From Nesterenkonia aurantiaca (GTDB taxonomy: Bacteria; Actinomycetota; Actinomycetes; Actinomycetales; Micrococcaceae): a stretch of DNA of 64,000 nucleotides. The number at the start of each line of letters is the position of its first letter. Positions within the stretch are counted from its first letter, which is position 1. The DNA is taken from positions 124,001 through 188,000 of the forward strand of contig NZ_SOAN01000001.1 of assembly GCF_004364585.1 (NCBI RefSeq), read 5' to 3'. Shown here piece after piece: positions 8,869 through 16,963 of the stretch. The notes under the pieces were generated by a model that searched no databases, was not told the DNA's origin, and saw only the letters and a list, made by a program, of their open reading frames with translations. Both the position numbers and the translations under genes were made by a program.

Positions 8869-9519
8869 ATGAAAGCTCAGCACCCCCCGCACTCGGCCAA
8901 ACATTCAAGCTGGGCCTACGCCGAACAGCACACCGAAGAGGAGCCCGCGCTCCTCCAGGCCCGACGTCGCGCGGAGAATCTCGGTGTGCAGCCGGTGAGC
9001 CAGGGGGTGGCCTCGCTGCTGACCGTGCTTGCCGCGAGCGCCAGGGCCCAGGCCCTGGTCGAGGTCGGCACTGGCGTCGGCGTCTCTTCGCTGGCGCTGC
9101 TCCGGGGCGCGACCCCAGATGCCGTACTGACCAGCATCGACTATGAGGCCGATCATATCCAGGCGGCCAGGGAGACCTTCAGGGACGCTCGGCTGCCCTC
9201 GGCGAGGACCCGGCTGATCACCGGCCGGGCGGAACAGGTGTTGGCGCGGCTGACCACCGGGGGCTATGACCTGGTGTTCGTCGACGCCGAGGCAACCCAT
9301 GCCGTGGAGTACGCCGTACAAGGAATCCGGCTTCTGCGCCCCTCGGGACTGTTGATCGTCAACGACGCGCTGGACCATGACCGGCTCCCCCGCCCTGCCG
9401 TGCGCGAGGAGACTACACAGCGGATGCGGGAGCTGGAGCGGCTGGTGCTCGAGGAGGATCGACTGCGGACGGCGATGCTGGGAGCCGGAACGGGACTCCT
9501 GGTGGCTGCACGGCGCTGA
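8869..9519 (+). CDS. SAM-dependent O-methyltransferase (class I, caffeoyl-CoA OMT-like)
   Basis: 216 residues with a Rossmann methyltransferase fold: motif I LVEVGTGVGVSSLALL (near 63-78), the acidic loop SIDYEADHIQAARETF, and the metal/substrate region DLVFVDAEATHAVEYA followed by LLIVNDAL. This matches the family of Rv1220c in Mycobacterium tuberculosis, which sits divergent from sigE. The natural substrate is unknown. Start is ATG at 8869. The product reads opposite to the tatB-linked membrane protein, with a 145-base shared upstream region. Confidence 0.88.
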   Translation: MKAQHPPHSAKHSSWAYAEQHTEEEPALLQARRRAENLGVQPVSQGVASLLTVLAASARAQALVEVGTGVGVSSLALLRGATPDAVLTSIDYEADHIQAARETFRDARLPSARTRLITGRAEQVLARLTTGGYDLVFVDAEATHAVEYAVQGIRLLRPSGLLIVNDALDHDRLPRPAVREETTQRMRELERLVLEEDRLRTAMLGAGTGLLVAARR

Positions 9520-9551
9520 ACGGCGCCGGCAGCGGGACGAGCCAGGATACG

Positions 9552-9588
9552 GTTCAGGCCGGCCGCGCTGTGCGCGACCGGCCTGAAC
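9552..9588. terminator. Strong bidirectional terminator hairpin
   Basis: Perfect 11-bp stem GTTCAGGCCGG (9552-9562) with its complement at 9578-9588, continued inward by a GCGC-TGT-GCGC hairpin. It lies between the converging O-methyltransferase and DUF3117 genes. Confidence 0.8.
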
Positions 9589-9594
9589 AGAAGG

Positions 9595-9765
9595 TCATTC
9601 TCCGACGGCCTTGATCAGGCACTGCTTGAGTGCCTGAGCCTCTTCGTTGTTGATCTCCAGCACCAGACGGCCCCCTCCGTCGATAGGCACCCGCATGATG
9701 AGGCTGCGGCCCTCCTGAGTGACCTCCATCGGCCCGTCGCCAGTGCGCGGTTTCATTGCAGCCAT
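9595..9765 (-). CDS. DUF3117 domain-containing small protein
   Basis: 56 residues. The sequence beginning MAAMKPRTGDGPMEVTQEG and continuing SLIMRVPIDGGGRLVLEIN is the near-invariant signature of DUF3117, a small protein found throughout actinobacteria. The frame is open upstream to 9843, but the conserved start and a GGAAGGG ribosome-binding site 9 bases before 9765 fix this ATG. Function is unknown; it is usually next to DivIVA-domain and methyltransferase or folate genes, and a DivIVA-domain gene lies upstream here. Confidence 0.93.
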   Translation of the reverse strand: MAAMKPRTGDGPMEVTQEGRSLIMRVPIDGGGRLVLEINNEEAQALKQCLIKAVGE

Positions 9766-9883
9766 CGAGTGCATCCCTTCCGAAGTTCTTGAGCGTGCAT
9801 GTCCATGCCCGATGCAAAGATCCAGCGCTTGAACTGAATCCATTATCTCGCATCTGCGAGGAATGTCACTTCACCCGGACAAA

Positions 9884-10315
9884 TCAGACCCTCGGATCGG
9901 GCGACGAGGGTGAGCTTAGATCCTTGTCAGGCCTGGCATGAGCGGGATCCGCGAGACCCTGCTCAGGTTCTGCGGTGCCCTCGGGCCTGTCGAGTGGGGG
10001 CTCGGGCATGACCCCTGGGGCACCCGAGGCCGGTTCCGACCGGGGCTCTTGCAGCTCCCGCAGCTGCTCCCCCAGCGCGTCGAGCAGACGATCCACCTGA
10101 TCCATCCGGTAGCCGCGCACGGCTGAGTCGAGACGGACCTCCTGGAGGTCATCCGCAGTGATCGGCTGTGCCGGCCCGCGCCGCAGCAGCGCATCCACAT
10201 CGGACTCGCCGAGATCAGTGGCCTCCTCGGGCACTGCGGCACCTTCCCAGCGGCCCAGGAGCGCGGCCACCACCATCGCGAACAGGACCACGGCGAGCAG
10301 ATAGAGCCACAGCAT
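9884..10315 (-). CDS. DivIVA-domain small membrane protein
   Basis: 143 residues. One N-terminal membrane helix (WLYLLAVVLFAMVVAALLG, 3-21) is followed by a short DivIVA-type segment around 45-90 (PITADDLQEVRLDSAVRGYRMDQVDRLLDALGEQL) and a Pro/Glu-rich tail. In DivIVA domains the R-G-Y-x-M-x-Q-V-D motif marks the start of the coiled coil. The protein presumably sits on the inner face of the membrane; a link to cell pole or septum is an inference from the domain only. It reads in the same direction as DUF3117. Confidence 0.82.
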   Translation of the reverse strand: MLWLYLLAVVLFAMVVAALLGRWEGAAVPEEATDLGESDVDALLRRGPAQPITADDLQEVRLDSAVRGYRMDQVDRLLDALGEQLRELQEPRSEPASGAPGVMPEPPLDRPEGTAEPEQGLADPAHARPDKDLSSPSSPDPRV

Positions 10316-10356
10316 GGGATCAGCCTATCCCGCCCCCGGTGTGCGGGCTCTGGTGC

Positions 10357-11283
10357 TCACTGCTGCTGCAGGTTCAGCTGCTCCTCATCCAGGGGCAGCT
10401 CGTCCACCGGCGGGGCGTCGCTGAGGTCTGGCTGGGTGATCAGCACGAACAGCGCCAGTCCCACCACGTAGACCGCGAAGACCTTGAAATGCCCACGGTA
10501 GAGCAGGCGCAGCACCATCCACAGCGCCCCTGCCCCGACGACGGCGGACACCAGGAAGCCCAACGCGTAGTCCTCCCAGCCCAGGAACAATCCGCCCTCG
10601 AAGCTGGCAGGGTCGAGCAGGCTCAACGACTGCAGTCCGGTCGCGGCGACGATCGTGGGGATCGCCACGAAGAAGCTGAACTGCGCGGCCAGACGCCGGT
10701 GCATGCCCAGCGCGAGCGCTGCCGCGATGGTCAGCCCGGAGCGGCTGAGCCCGGGGAAGAGCGCCGCCGCCTGGGCCAGTCCGATCACGACGGCGACCAT
10801 CACCGTCATCTGCGCGGCGCCGCGCCAGGTGGTCTTCACCGAGTCTGACCACCACAGCACCGCACCGGTGACCAGGAGCATCAGCGCCACCGCCCAGGGG
10901 GTGGTGAAGACATCGGTGCCGTAGGCCCGGATGAACAGACCCAGCACGCCGGTGATCGCGGTGGTGATCAGGCCCAGCAGCGCGAGCCGCAGGTGGATCA
11001 GGTGCCGCAGCGTCCGACGTCGGCGCCACAGCCCGAGTTCGCGCCAGATGCCCTGGACCAGTCGCTTGAGCGGTCGCCACATCACCACCGTGACCGAGAC
11101 CATCGTGCCCAGGTGCACCACCAGGTTGTAGAGGATCATCTCGGGGGTGTCCGGAGACGGCAGGGGTGAGCCTTCGGCCGCCAGCCATTGCTGGACCAGC
11201 ACCAGATGGCTGGAGGAGCTCACCGGGATGAACATGAACAGCCCCTGGATCACTCCCAGGAGCACCGATTCCCACAGGCTCAT
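10357..11283 (-). CDS. uppP: UppP/BacA-family undecaprenyl-diphosphatase, active-site variant
   Basis: 308 residues with about eight membrane helices. The family recycles undecaprenyl pyrophosphate to the monophosphate for cell-wall synthesis. The second signature is intact (FPGLSRSGLTIAAAL, near 183-197). In the first, the usual EGLTEFLPVSS reads QGLFMFIPVSSSSH: Ser and His are kept but both acidic residues (E17 and E21 of E. coli) are replaced by Gln and Met. The frame is open upstream, but the ATG at 11283 begins the family N-terminus and overlaps the sirtuin stop by four bases. Activity needs checking because of the substitutions. Confidence 0.85.
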   Translation of the reverse strand: MSLWESVLLGVIQGLFMFIPVSSSSHLVLVQQWLAAEGSPLPSPDTPEMILYNLVVHLGTMVSVTVVMWRPLKRLVQGIWRELGLWRRRRTLRHLIHLRLALLGLITTAITGVLGLFIRAYGTDVFTTPWAVALMLLVTGAVLWWSDSVKTTWRGAAQMTVMVAVVIGLAQAAALFPGLSRSGLTIAAALALGMHRRLAAQFSFFVAIPTIVAATGLQSLSLLDPASFEGGLFLGWEDYALGFLVSAVVGAGALWMVLRLLYRGHFKVFAVYVVGLALFVLITQPDLSDAPPVDELPLDEEQLNLQQQ

Positions 11284-12143
11284 CGAGCGGCGTCCCCCGT
11301 CGTCACCTCGGTCGGCCCCGACTCCTCGCCGATGATCGCCTCGACCAGGACCGGCAGCAGCTCCCCCGCCGGGCCGCGCAGCCGATGGTGCATGGCATCG
11401 CTGAGCTCGGTGGGCTCGGGGTTGACCTCGATCAGCACAGTTCCACGTTCCATCCCGAGCAGCGGCAGCGAGGCGGCCGGCTGGACCAGTCCGGAGGTGC
11501 CCACCACCAGGATCAGGTCCGCGGCGCGCATCGCATCTGCCGCGGCGTCGAAGGCCGCCATCGGCAGGGCTTCGCCGAACCAGACCACACCGGGCCGGAT
11601 CAGCCCCTCCTCGCAGATCTGGCACAGCGGGGGGTCCTCGGGCTCCCTGGGGGCGGTGGCGCCGTCATAGCGTGAGCCCGGCAGCTCCACCGGGGCCTCG
11701 CAGTCGGCGCAGCGGTAGGCCGTGATGCTTCCATGCAGGTGGGCGAGGACCTCGGCCCCGGCACGTTCGTGCAGATCATCGACGTTCTGGGTGGCGATGC
11801 TGAGACTGCCTCCGGCTTCGCGCAGCGTCTGCTGCCACTGCGCGAGGGCCCGATGGCCGGGGTTCGGGGCGACCTGCTGGATCAGCCCGGCGCGCCAGCG
11901 GTACCAGGTGTGCACCAGGGCGGGATCGCTCTCGAAGGCCTCCGGGGTGGCCAGATCCTGGGCGGAGAACCGCTCCCACAGGCCGGTCTGGACCTCGCGG
12001 AAGGTCGGCACGCCCGACTCCGCGGAGATCCCAGCGCCGCTGAAGACCGCGACTCGACGGGCGGCCCGGGCGAGGGCGAGGACTTCTTCGGGAATCGGCG
12101 GGGCCTCGGACTGAGCAGACATGTCCTCCACCGTATCGATCAT
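11280..12143 (-). CDS. cobB: Sir2-family NAD-dependent protein deacylase (class III sirtuin, CobB-like)
   Basis: 287 residues. Motifs in order: GAGISAESGVPTFR (NAD binding, ~40-53), TQNVDDLHERAG, catalytic His in LHGS, a zinc site of two Cys pairs (CADC and CQIC), GVVWFGEALP and GTSGLVQPAA. The Tyr and Arg that select acidic acyl groups in SIRT5 and CobB (Y-x-x-R) are present in HTWYRWRA, so desuccinylase as well as deacetylase activity is likely. Start is ATG 12143 or ATG 12122; the second has a GGAGG only two bases away. Translation is coupled to the uppP-like gene by ATGA. Confidence 0.9.
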   Translation of the reverse strand: MIDTVEDMSAQSEAPPIPEEVLALARAARRVAVFSGAGISAESGVPTFREVQTGLWERFSAQDLATPEAFESDPALVHTWYRWRAGLIQQVAPNPGHRALAQWQQTLREAGGSLSIATQNVDDLHERAGAEVLAHLHGSITAYRCADCEAPVELPGSRYDGATAPREPEDPPLCQICEEGLIRPGVVWFGEALPMAAFDAAADAMRAADLILVVGTSGLVQPAASLPLLGMERGTVLIEVNPEPTELSDAMHHRLRGPAGELLPVLVEAIIGEESGPTEVTTGDAAR

Positions 12144-12227
12144 GGCGCGCGGAGACTACGCTGAACTCCACAGGCCCGCCCACGGCGGCCCCAGGACCCG
12201 AGACCTGCCCCAGACCCTGGAGGAATC

Positions 12228-12770
12228 ATGAGTCAGCCCACCCACCCCTCAGGTGCCGATGGTGAATGGCAGCAGGGTCCCGATGGTCAGTGGCACAAGG
12301 TGGCCAGGAAGCCGGTCGCGGCGCCAGGCAGCCCGGAGGCGCCTCCTGCCGGGCCAGCACCTGGTCAGCCGGATCAGCGGGCGGCTCAGCCGGATCAGCG
12401 GCCTGGCCAGTCCTCCGGTCGGCCCAGCGGTGCGCCGGGCGTGCCGGTGAGCGCAGGCGAGGAGCAGGGTTGGGGCGTGGCGATGCACCTGGGCGGGGTC
12501 TTCCTGTCCTGGCTGGTGCCGCTGGTGCTCTGGCTGGTGTTCCGCCAGCGCAGCCGCATGCTCGACGATCATGGCAAGGAGGCGCTGAACTTCCAGATCA
12601 CCTTGTTCATCGCCTACCTGGTGGGGGCGGCGACGACGATCATCCTGATCGGCTTCCTGATCCTGTTCCTCGCCTGGGTGCTCTCCGTGGTGTTCAGCAT
12701 CCTGGCTGCGGTCGCAGCCTACAACCGGCGCCCGTATCGCTACCCGCTGACCATCCGCTTCATCAAGTGA
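12228..12770 (+). CDS. DUF4870 domain membrane protein
   Basis: 180 residues. The first ~75 are Pro/Gln/Gly-rich, with repeated QPDQR-type units. Then comes a compact DUF4870 domain with three hydrophobic segments (about 90-107, 122-140 and 143-166), the ALNFQIT motif and a C-terminal NRRPYRYPLTIRFIK. Function of the domain is unknown. The Pro/Gln-rich N-terminus resembles the tail of the stress-protein-like gene at 1.3-2.3 kb. A clear GGAGG stands six bases before the ATG. Confidence 0.88.
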   Translation: MSQPTHPSGADGEWQQGPDGQWHKVARKPVAAPGSPEAPPAGPAPGQPDQRAAQPDQRPGQSSGRPSGAPGVPVSAGEEQGWGVAMHLGGVFLSWLVPLVLWLVFRQRSRMLDDHGKEALNFQITLFIAYLVGAATTIILIGFLILFLAWVLSVVFSILAAVAAYNRRPYRYPLTIRFIK

Positions 12771-12777
12771 GTCGCCT

Positions 12778-12794
12778 CCGGTCAGTCCGACCGG
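12778..12794. terminator. Short hairpin between converging genes
   Basis: CCGGTC (12778-12783), five-base loop, GACCGG (12789-12794), directly after the DUF4870 stop and before the end of the ABC permease gene. A short GC-rich terminator is likely but not certain. Confidence 0.5.
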
Positions 12795-12804
12795 GTGCGA
12801 AGGC

Positions 12805-13635
12805 TCAGCTTTTGCGGTTGTAGAAGTACATCGAGAGCGGGCCGAAGACCCCGATGAGCACCACGCAGTAGACCAGCACCAGGGTGACGCTGGAGAACTG
12901 TCCGACGCCGGCCATGAGCTCGCGGATGGCGGTCACCACCACCGAGACCGGGTTGACCTCCACGGCGCCCTGCAGCCAGCTCGGCATGGTCTCGGGGTCC
13001 ACGAAGATGTTCGAGGCGAAGGTCAGCGGCATCATGATGAACATCGAGATGCCCATGGCGGCCTGTTCGGTGCGCACCAGCAGCGAGATCACCGTCCAGA
13101 CCCAGGAGAGGCTGAAGCTGAACACCAGCAGCAGCACGAACGCAGTGATCACCCCGGTCATGCCGCCCTCGGGCCGGAAGCCCATCACGAAGCCCACGCC
13201 GAGGATGATGGTGCCGGCGAGGATGTAGCGGATCTGATCCCCGAGCAGCGCGCCCACCAGCTGCGCCGGGCGCCAGGTGGGCAGCGAGCGGAACCGGTCG
13301 AAGACGCCCTTGGAGATGTCGCGGTTCAGCGTCAGGCCGGTGTACATGGTGATCATGATCATCGTCTGCACGAAGATCCCGGGGATCAGGAACTGGACGT
13401 AGCCGTCCACCGAGCCCGCGATGGCTCCGCCGAAGATGTAGGTGAACATCACGGTCATCATGATCGGGAAGACGGTGACGTCGAAGAGCTGCTCGGGGAT
13501 GTGCTTGATCTTCAGCAGCGCACGCCAGCCATAGGTCAGCGAGGCGCTGATCGCGCCCGCCGGGGCCGGGCGTTGATCTGCCGGGACCAGTACGCTCCTG
13601 ATCCGCTGGCTCTGGTCCCGCGCCGTGGTGGTCAC
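12805..13635 (-). CDS. ABC-2 type transporter permease (DrrB-like)
   Basis: 276 residues with six hydrophobic segments. The ABC-2 membrane signature is seen in [38 protein letters not shown] (DRFRSLP is typical of DrrB and related exporters). It forms the membrane half of an exporter with the ATPase encoded just upstream; their genes overlap by four bases. Substrates of this group are lipids, antibiotics or other hydrophobic compounds; none can be named from sequence. The C-terminus ends just past the last helix (YFYNRKS). Confidence 0.92.
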   Translation of the reverse strand: MTTTARDQSQRIRSVLVPADQRPAPAGAISASLTYGWRALLKIKHIPEQLFDVTVFPIMMTVMFTYIFGGAIAGSVDGYVQFLIPGIFVQTMIMITMYTGLTLNRDISKGVFDRFRSLPTWRPAQLVGALLGDQIRYILAGTIILGVGFVMGFRPEGGMTGVITAFVLLLVFSFSLSWVWTVISLLVRTEQAAMGISMFIMMPLTFASNIFVDPETMPSWLQGAVEVNPVSVVVTAIRELMAGVGQFSSVTLVLVYCVVLIGVFGPLSMYFYNRKS

Positions 13636-14621
13636 GCCGCCTCCTCCTGTGCGTCTGCGGTCTCCCCGTCAGTCGCCTCGTGAGCTGTCTTGTGGCCGGT
13701 CAGGGCGAGGAACACCTCGTCCAGGCTGGGCTGGCCCAGCGCGAAGGTCTCCACCCCCAGGTCGGAGTCCTGCAGCGCGAGCAGCGCCGAGGCCGCGCGG
13801 GATTCATCCTCGAGCCGGACGGTCAGCGCCGAGGGGTCTGATTCGCGGATGACCTCGGTCATCAGGGTGCGTCCGAGGATCTCGGCGGCCTCTTCACGGC
13901 GGGTCGGGTCCGCCACCCGCACCTTCAGCGCACCGGTGCCGACCTGAGCCTTGAGCTGCCCGGGGGTCCCCTCGGCGATCACCTTGCCGGTGTCGATGAC
14001 CGCGATCCGGTCAGCGAGCTGGTCGGCTTCCTCCAGATGCTGGGTGGTCAGCAGGATCGTGGTGCCGCCCGCCACGAGAGTGCGGATGATGTCCCACACC
14101 TGATTGCGGCTGCGCGGGTCGATCCCGGTGGTGGGTTCATCCAGGAACATCAGCTGCGGGGTCACGATCAGCGAGCCCGCGATGTCGAGGCGTCGGCGCA
14201 TGCCCCCGGAGTACTTCTTGACCTGGCGGCCGGCGGCCTCGGTGAGGCCGAAGGCCTCCAGCAGGGTCATCCCGCGCACCTTGGCCTGGCGGGAGGTATA
14301 GCCGAGCAGCCGACCCAGCAGCATCAGGTTCTCGATCCCGGTGAGATCCTCGTCCAGTGAGGCGAACTGCCCGGTGAGGGCGATCTTCTCGCGGATGGTC
14401 TTGGGCTCGGTGAAGACATCGTGGCCCAGCACCCGGGCCTCCCCCGCGTCGGGGCGAAGCAGCGTGGCCAGCATGCGGATCGCCGTCGTCTTGCCGGCCC
14501 CGTTGGGGCCCAGCACGCCGTAGATGCCGCCCTGCGCGATGTCCAGGTCGATCCCGTCCACCGCGGCGGTGCTGCCGAACCGTTTGACCAGCCCGCGCGT
14601 CTCAATGGCTGGCACACTCAT
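13632..14621 (-). CDS. DrrA-type ABC transporter ATP-binding protein
   Basis: 329 residues. The nucleotide-binding domain occupies about 1-230: Walker [14 protein letters not shown], signature [18 protein letters not shown], Walker [17 protein letters not shown] and switch His in [14 protein letters not shown]. The C-terminal ~90 residues form the DUF4162-like extension found in DrrA (ending near [15 protein letters not shown]). It energises the DrrB-like permease that follows. The pair is a candidate drug or lipid exporter; no regulator is adjacent. Confidence 0.93.
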   Translation of the reverse strand: MSVPAIETRGLVKRFGSTAAVDGIDLDIAQGGIYGVLGPNGAGKTTAIRMLATLLRPDAGEARVLGHDVFTEPKTIREKIALTGQFASLDEDLTGIENLMLLGRLLGYTSRQAKVRGMTLLEAFGLTEAAGRQVKKYSGGMRRRLDIAGSLIVTPQLMFLDEPTTGIDPRSRNQVWDIIRTLVAGGTTILLTTQHLEEADQLADRIAVIDTGKVIAEGTPGQLKAQVGTGALKVRVADPTRREEAAEILGRTLMTEVIRESDPSALTVRLEDESRAASALLALQDSDLGVETFALGQPSLDEVFLALTGHKTAHEATDGETADAQEEAA

Positions 14622-14743
14622 GCGCGGCGATCCTCCCTGGAATTGGTGCTGATCCGTTCTGCTGCGGCGCCCGCCGCACGAGACGGCGACGCCGGTTTGG
14701 ACGGCTCCAGTTTAGTCTTCCAACGGCGGAAGGGAACCCCCTC

Positions 14744-16918
14744 TCAGCCCAGCTGCTGCCAGAGCCAGCGGTAGATCAGCGCGTTCATCCTCGCCTGCTG
14801 CTCCGGGTTCGCCGCGCCGCCATGGCCGCCCTCGGTGTTCTCCCAGTAGGTGACATCGGCGCCGAGCTGCTCCAGCGCGGCGGTCATCTTCCGGGCGTGC
14901 CCGGGGTGCACCCGATCGTCCCGGGTGGAGGTGGTCAGCAGCACCGGCGGGTAGTCCACGCCCTGGGCCACCAGGTGATACGGCGAGAAGCTCTGCATGA
15001 ACTCCCAGTCGGCGGTCTCCGGGTCGCCGTACTCCGCGCGCCAGGAGGCCCCGGCGAGGAGCTGGGCGAAGCGGCGCATATCCAGCAGCGGCACCTGGAT
15101 CACCACGGCGCCGAAGAGCTCGGGGTATTGGGCGAGCATGTTGCCGGTGAGCAGTCCGCCGTTGGAGCCGCCGCGGCAGGCGAGCTTCTCCACGGTGGTC
15201 ACCCCGGTGCTCACCAGGTCCCGCGCGACGGCGGCGAAGTCCTCATAGGCGCGGTGCCGGTTCTCCTTCAGCGCCGCGTGGTGCCAGCCGGGTCCGTATT
15301 CTCCGCCGCCGCGGATGTTCGCCACGGCGAAGACTCCCCCGGCCTCCAGCCAGGCCTTGCCCGCGAGCCCGAGATAGCTCGGGGTCTGCGAGATCTGGAA
15401 TCCGCCATAGCCGTAGAGGATGGTGGGGTGCGGCTCGGGCCCTGCGATCTGGGCGGCCCCGGACACCGTGGCGGGGTCGGGGGTCTCCACGGCCTGGACC
15501 GCGTCGGCCCGGCCGATCAGGAAGTATGGGACGCGGGTGCCGTCCTCGCTGGTGGCGAAGCTCTGCACCGAGGCGAGACCATCGGCCTCAAAGCGTTCCG
15601 GCGCCTGCTTGATCAGCTCCAGGGACACCGGCTGCCCCCGGCGCAGACCCTCGAGGCTGCCGCGGTAGAGGCTGGTGGGGGTGATCCAGTCGTTGCTGGT
15701 GACCCAGACCTCCTCGGACTCTTCTTCGTCCACCGCGGCCACGCTCAGCGAGCCGTGAAGCTCGCCGAAGGCGGCGCCGACCCGCCACTGGCCAGCGTCG
15801 CGCCAGTGGGCCTCGACCCGGTGGATCACGTCTTCCAGGATGGTCACCAGGACGGAGTCGCGGGTGAGCGTCACGCCCAGCAGCGCGGCCGCCTCGGTGG
15901 GTTCGAAGAGCACACGCAGCTCGGGCTCACCGGCGAGGAACCGCGCGGCGTCGCCGACGATCAGGCTGCCTCCGCGGTAGTCCACCCCGTGGTGGGTGAA
16001 GTCGGTGCGCGGGCGCAGCAGGATCAGGTCCCGGTGGAAGCCCACGGAGACGTCGGTGGGCACCTCGATCCGGGTCATCGCGTCCTGCGCGTCGGCGTCG
16101 ATCAGATAGGTCTCCCGGTCGTAGAAGCCCAGCAGCCGCAGCCCGAAGTGCCGCTCGAACCCGGGGGTGCTGTCGTATCCGACCACGGCGGTCATATGGT
16201 CCGCCTCGACGCTGAGCACCGCCTTGGCCTCGGTGAGCGGGGTGCCGCGGTGCCAGCGCCGGGCCACCCTCGGGTAGCCGGAGCTGGTGACAGCGTCAGC
16301 GCCGTCGTCGTGGGTCAGATAGACGGTGTCTGCGTCGATCCAGCTCAGTCCGCCCTTGCCCTGCGGACGGTGGAACCCACCCTCCGACTCCTCGACGAAG
16401 CGCAGGGTCACCAGATCGAACTCACGGGTGACGTCGGCATCGGAGCCGCCCGGGGACAGCGAGATCAGCGTGTGGCGCCACACAGCGGTCTCGGACTCGC
16501 TGCCGCTGTGCGGGCGCAGCACCTCCGCGCCGTGCCAGACCCAGGTCACGCCCTCCTCCGCGCTGAGCGCGTCCAGGTCCAGCAGGATCTCCCACTCGGG
16601 GGTCTCGCTGCGGTAGGAGTCCTCGGTGGTGCGCCGCCAGAGTCCCTGCGGGTGCTCCGCGTCGGTCCAGAAGTTGTACAGGTGCTCGCCGCGCTTGGTC
16701 ACCCCCGGGATCCGGTCGGAGGCGTCGAGGATCTCGCGCAGCTGCGTGCGCAGCGGGTCGAACGACTCGTCCTGGATCCGCTCCTCGGCCCGGGCGTTGC
16801 GCTCGCGCACCCAGTCCAGCGCGCGGTCCCCGGTGACCTCTTCGAGCCAGAGATGCGGATCGGCCTGCGCGGGGTCGAGGTCCGGATTGATCAGGGGGTT
16901 CGCCGAGGAGACTGTCAT
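14744..16918 (-). CDS. Prolyl oligopeptidase family serine peptidase (S9A)
   Basis: 724 residues, the usual length of the family. An N-terminal beta-propeller part (starting DPHLWLEEVTGDRALDWV, typical of S9A) precedes the alpha/beta-hydrolase domain. The catalytic triad is visible: Ser in CRGGSNGGLLTGN, Asp in STRDDRVHPGHARKM and His in EGGHGGAA. It cleaves short peptides after proline; there is no signal peptide, so it acts in the cytosol. Acidic residues are frequent in the propeller. It is a single gene, with 122 bases before the drrA-like gene. Confidence 0.93.
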   Translation of the reverse strand: MTVSSANPLINPDLDPAQADPHLWLEEVTGDRALDWVRERNARAEERIQDESFDPLRTQLREILDASDRIPGVTKRGEHLYNFWTDAEHPQGLWRRTTEDSYRSETPEWEILLDLDALSAEEGVTWVWHGAEVLRPHSGSESETAVWRHTLISLSPGGSDADVTREFDLVTLRFVEESEGGFHRPQGKGGLSWIDADTVYLTHDDGADAVTSSGYPRVARRWHRGTPLTEAKAVLSVEADHMTAVVGYDSTPGFERHFGLRLLGFYDRETYLIDADAQDAMTRIEVPTDVSVGFHRDLILLRPRTDFTHHGVDYRGGSLIVGDAARFLAGEPELRVLFEPTEAAALLGVTLTRDSVLVTILEDVIHRVEAHWRDAGQWRVGAAFGELHGSLSVAAVDEEESEEVWVTSNDWITPTSLYRGSLEGLRRGQPVSLELIKQAPERFEADGLASVQSFATSEDGTRVPYFLIGRADAVQAVETPDPATVSGAAQIAGPEPHPTILYGYGGFQISQTPSYLGLAGKAWLEAGGVFAVANIRGGGEYGPGWHHAALKENRHRAYEDFAAVARDLVSTGVTTVEKLACRGGSNGGLLTGNMLAQYPELFGAVVIQVPLLDMRRFAQLLAGASWRAEYGDPETADWEFMQSFSPYHLVAQGVDYPPVLLTTSTRDDRVHPGHARKMTAALEQLGADVTYWENTEGGHGGAANPEQQARMNALIYRWLWQQLG

Positions 16919-16963
16919 CCCCCAATCCTAGCCACCTGGGTCCTGCCGCAACCCGGGGCCGGC

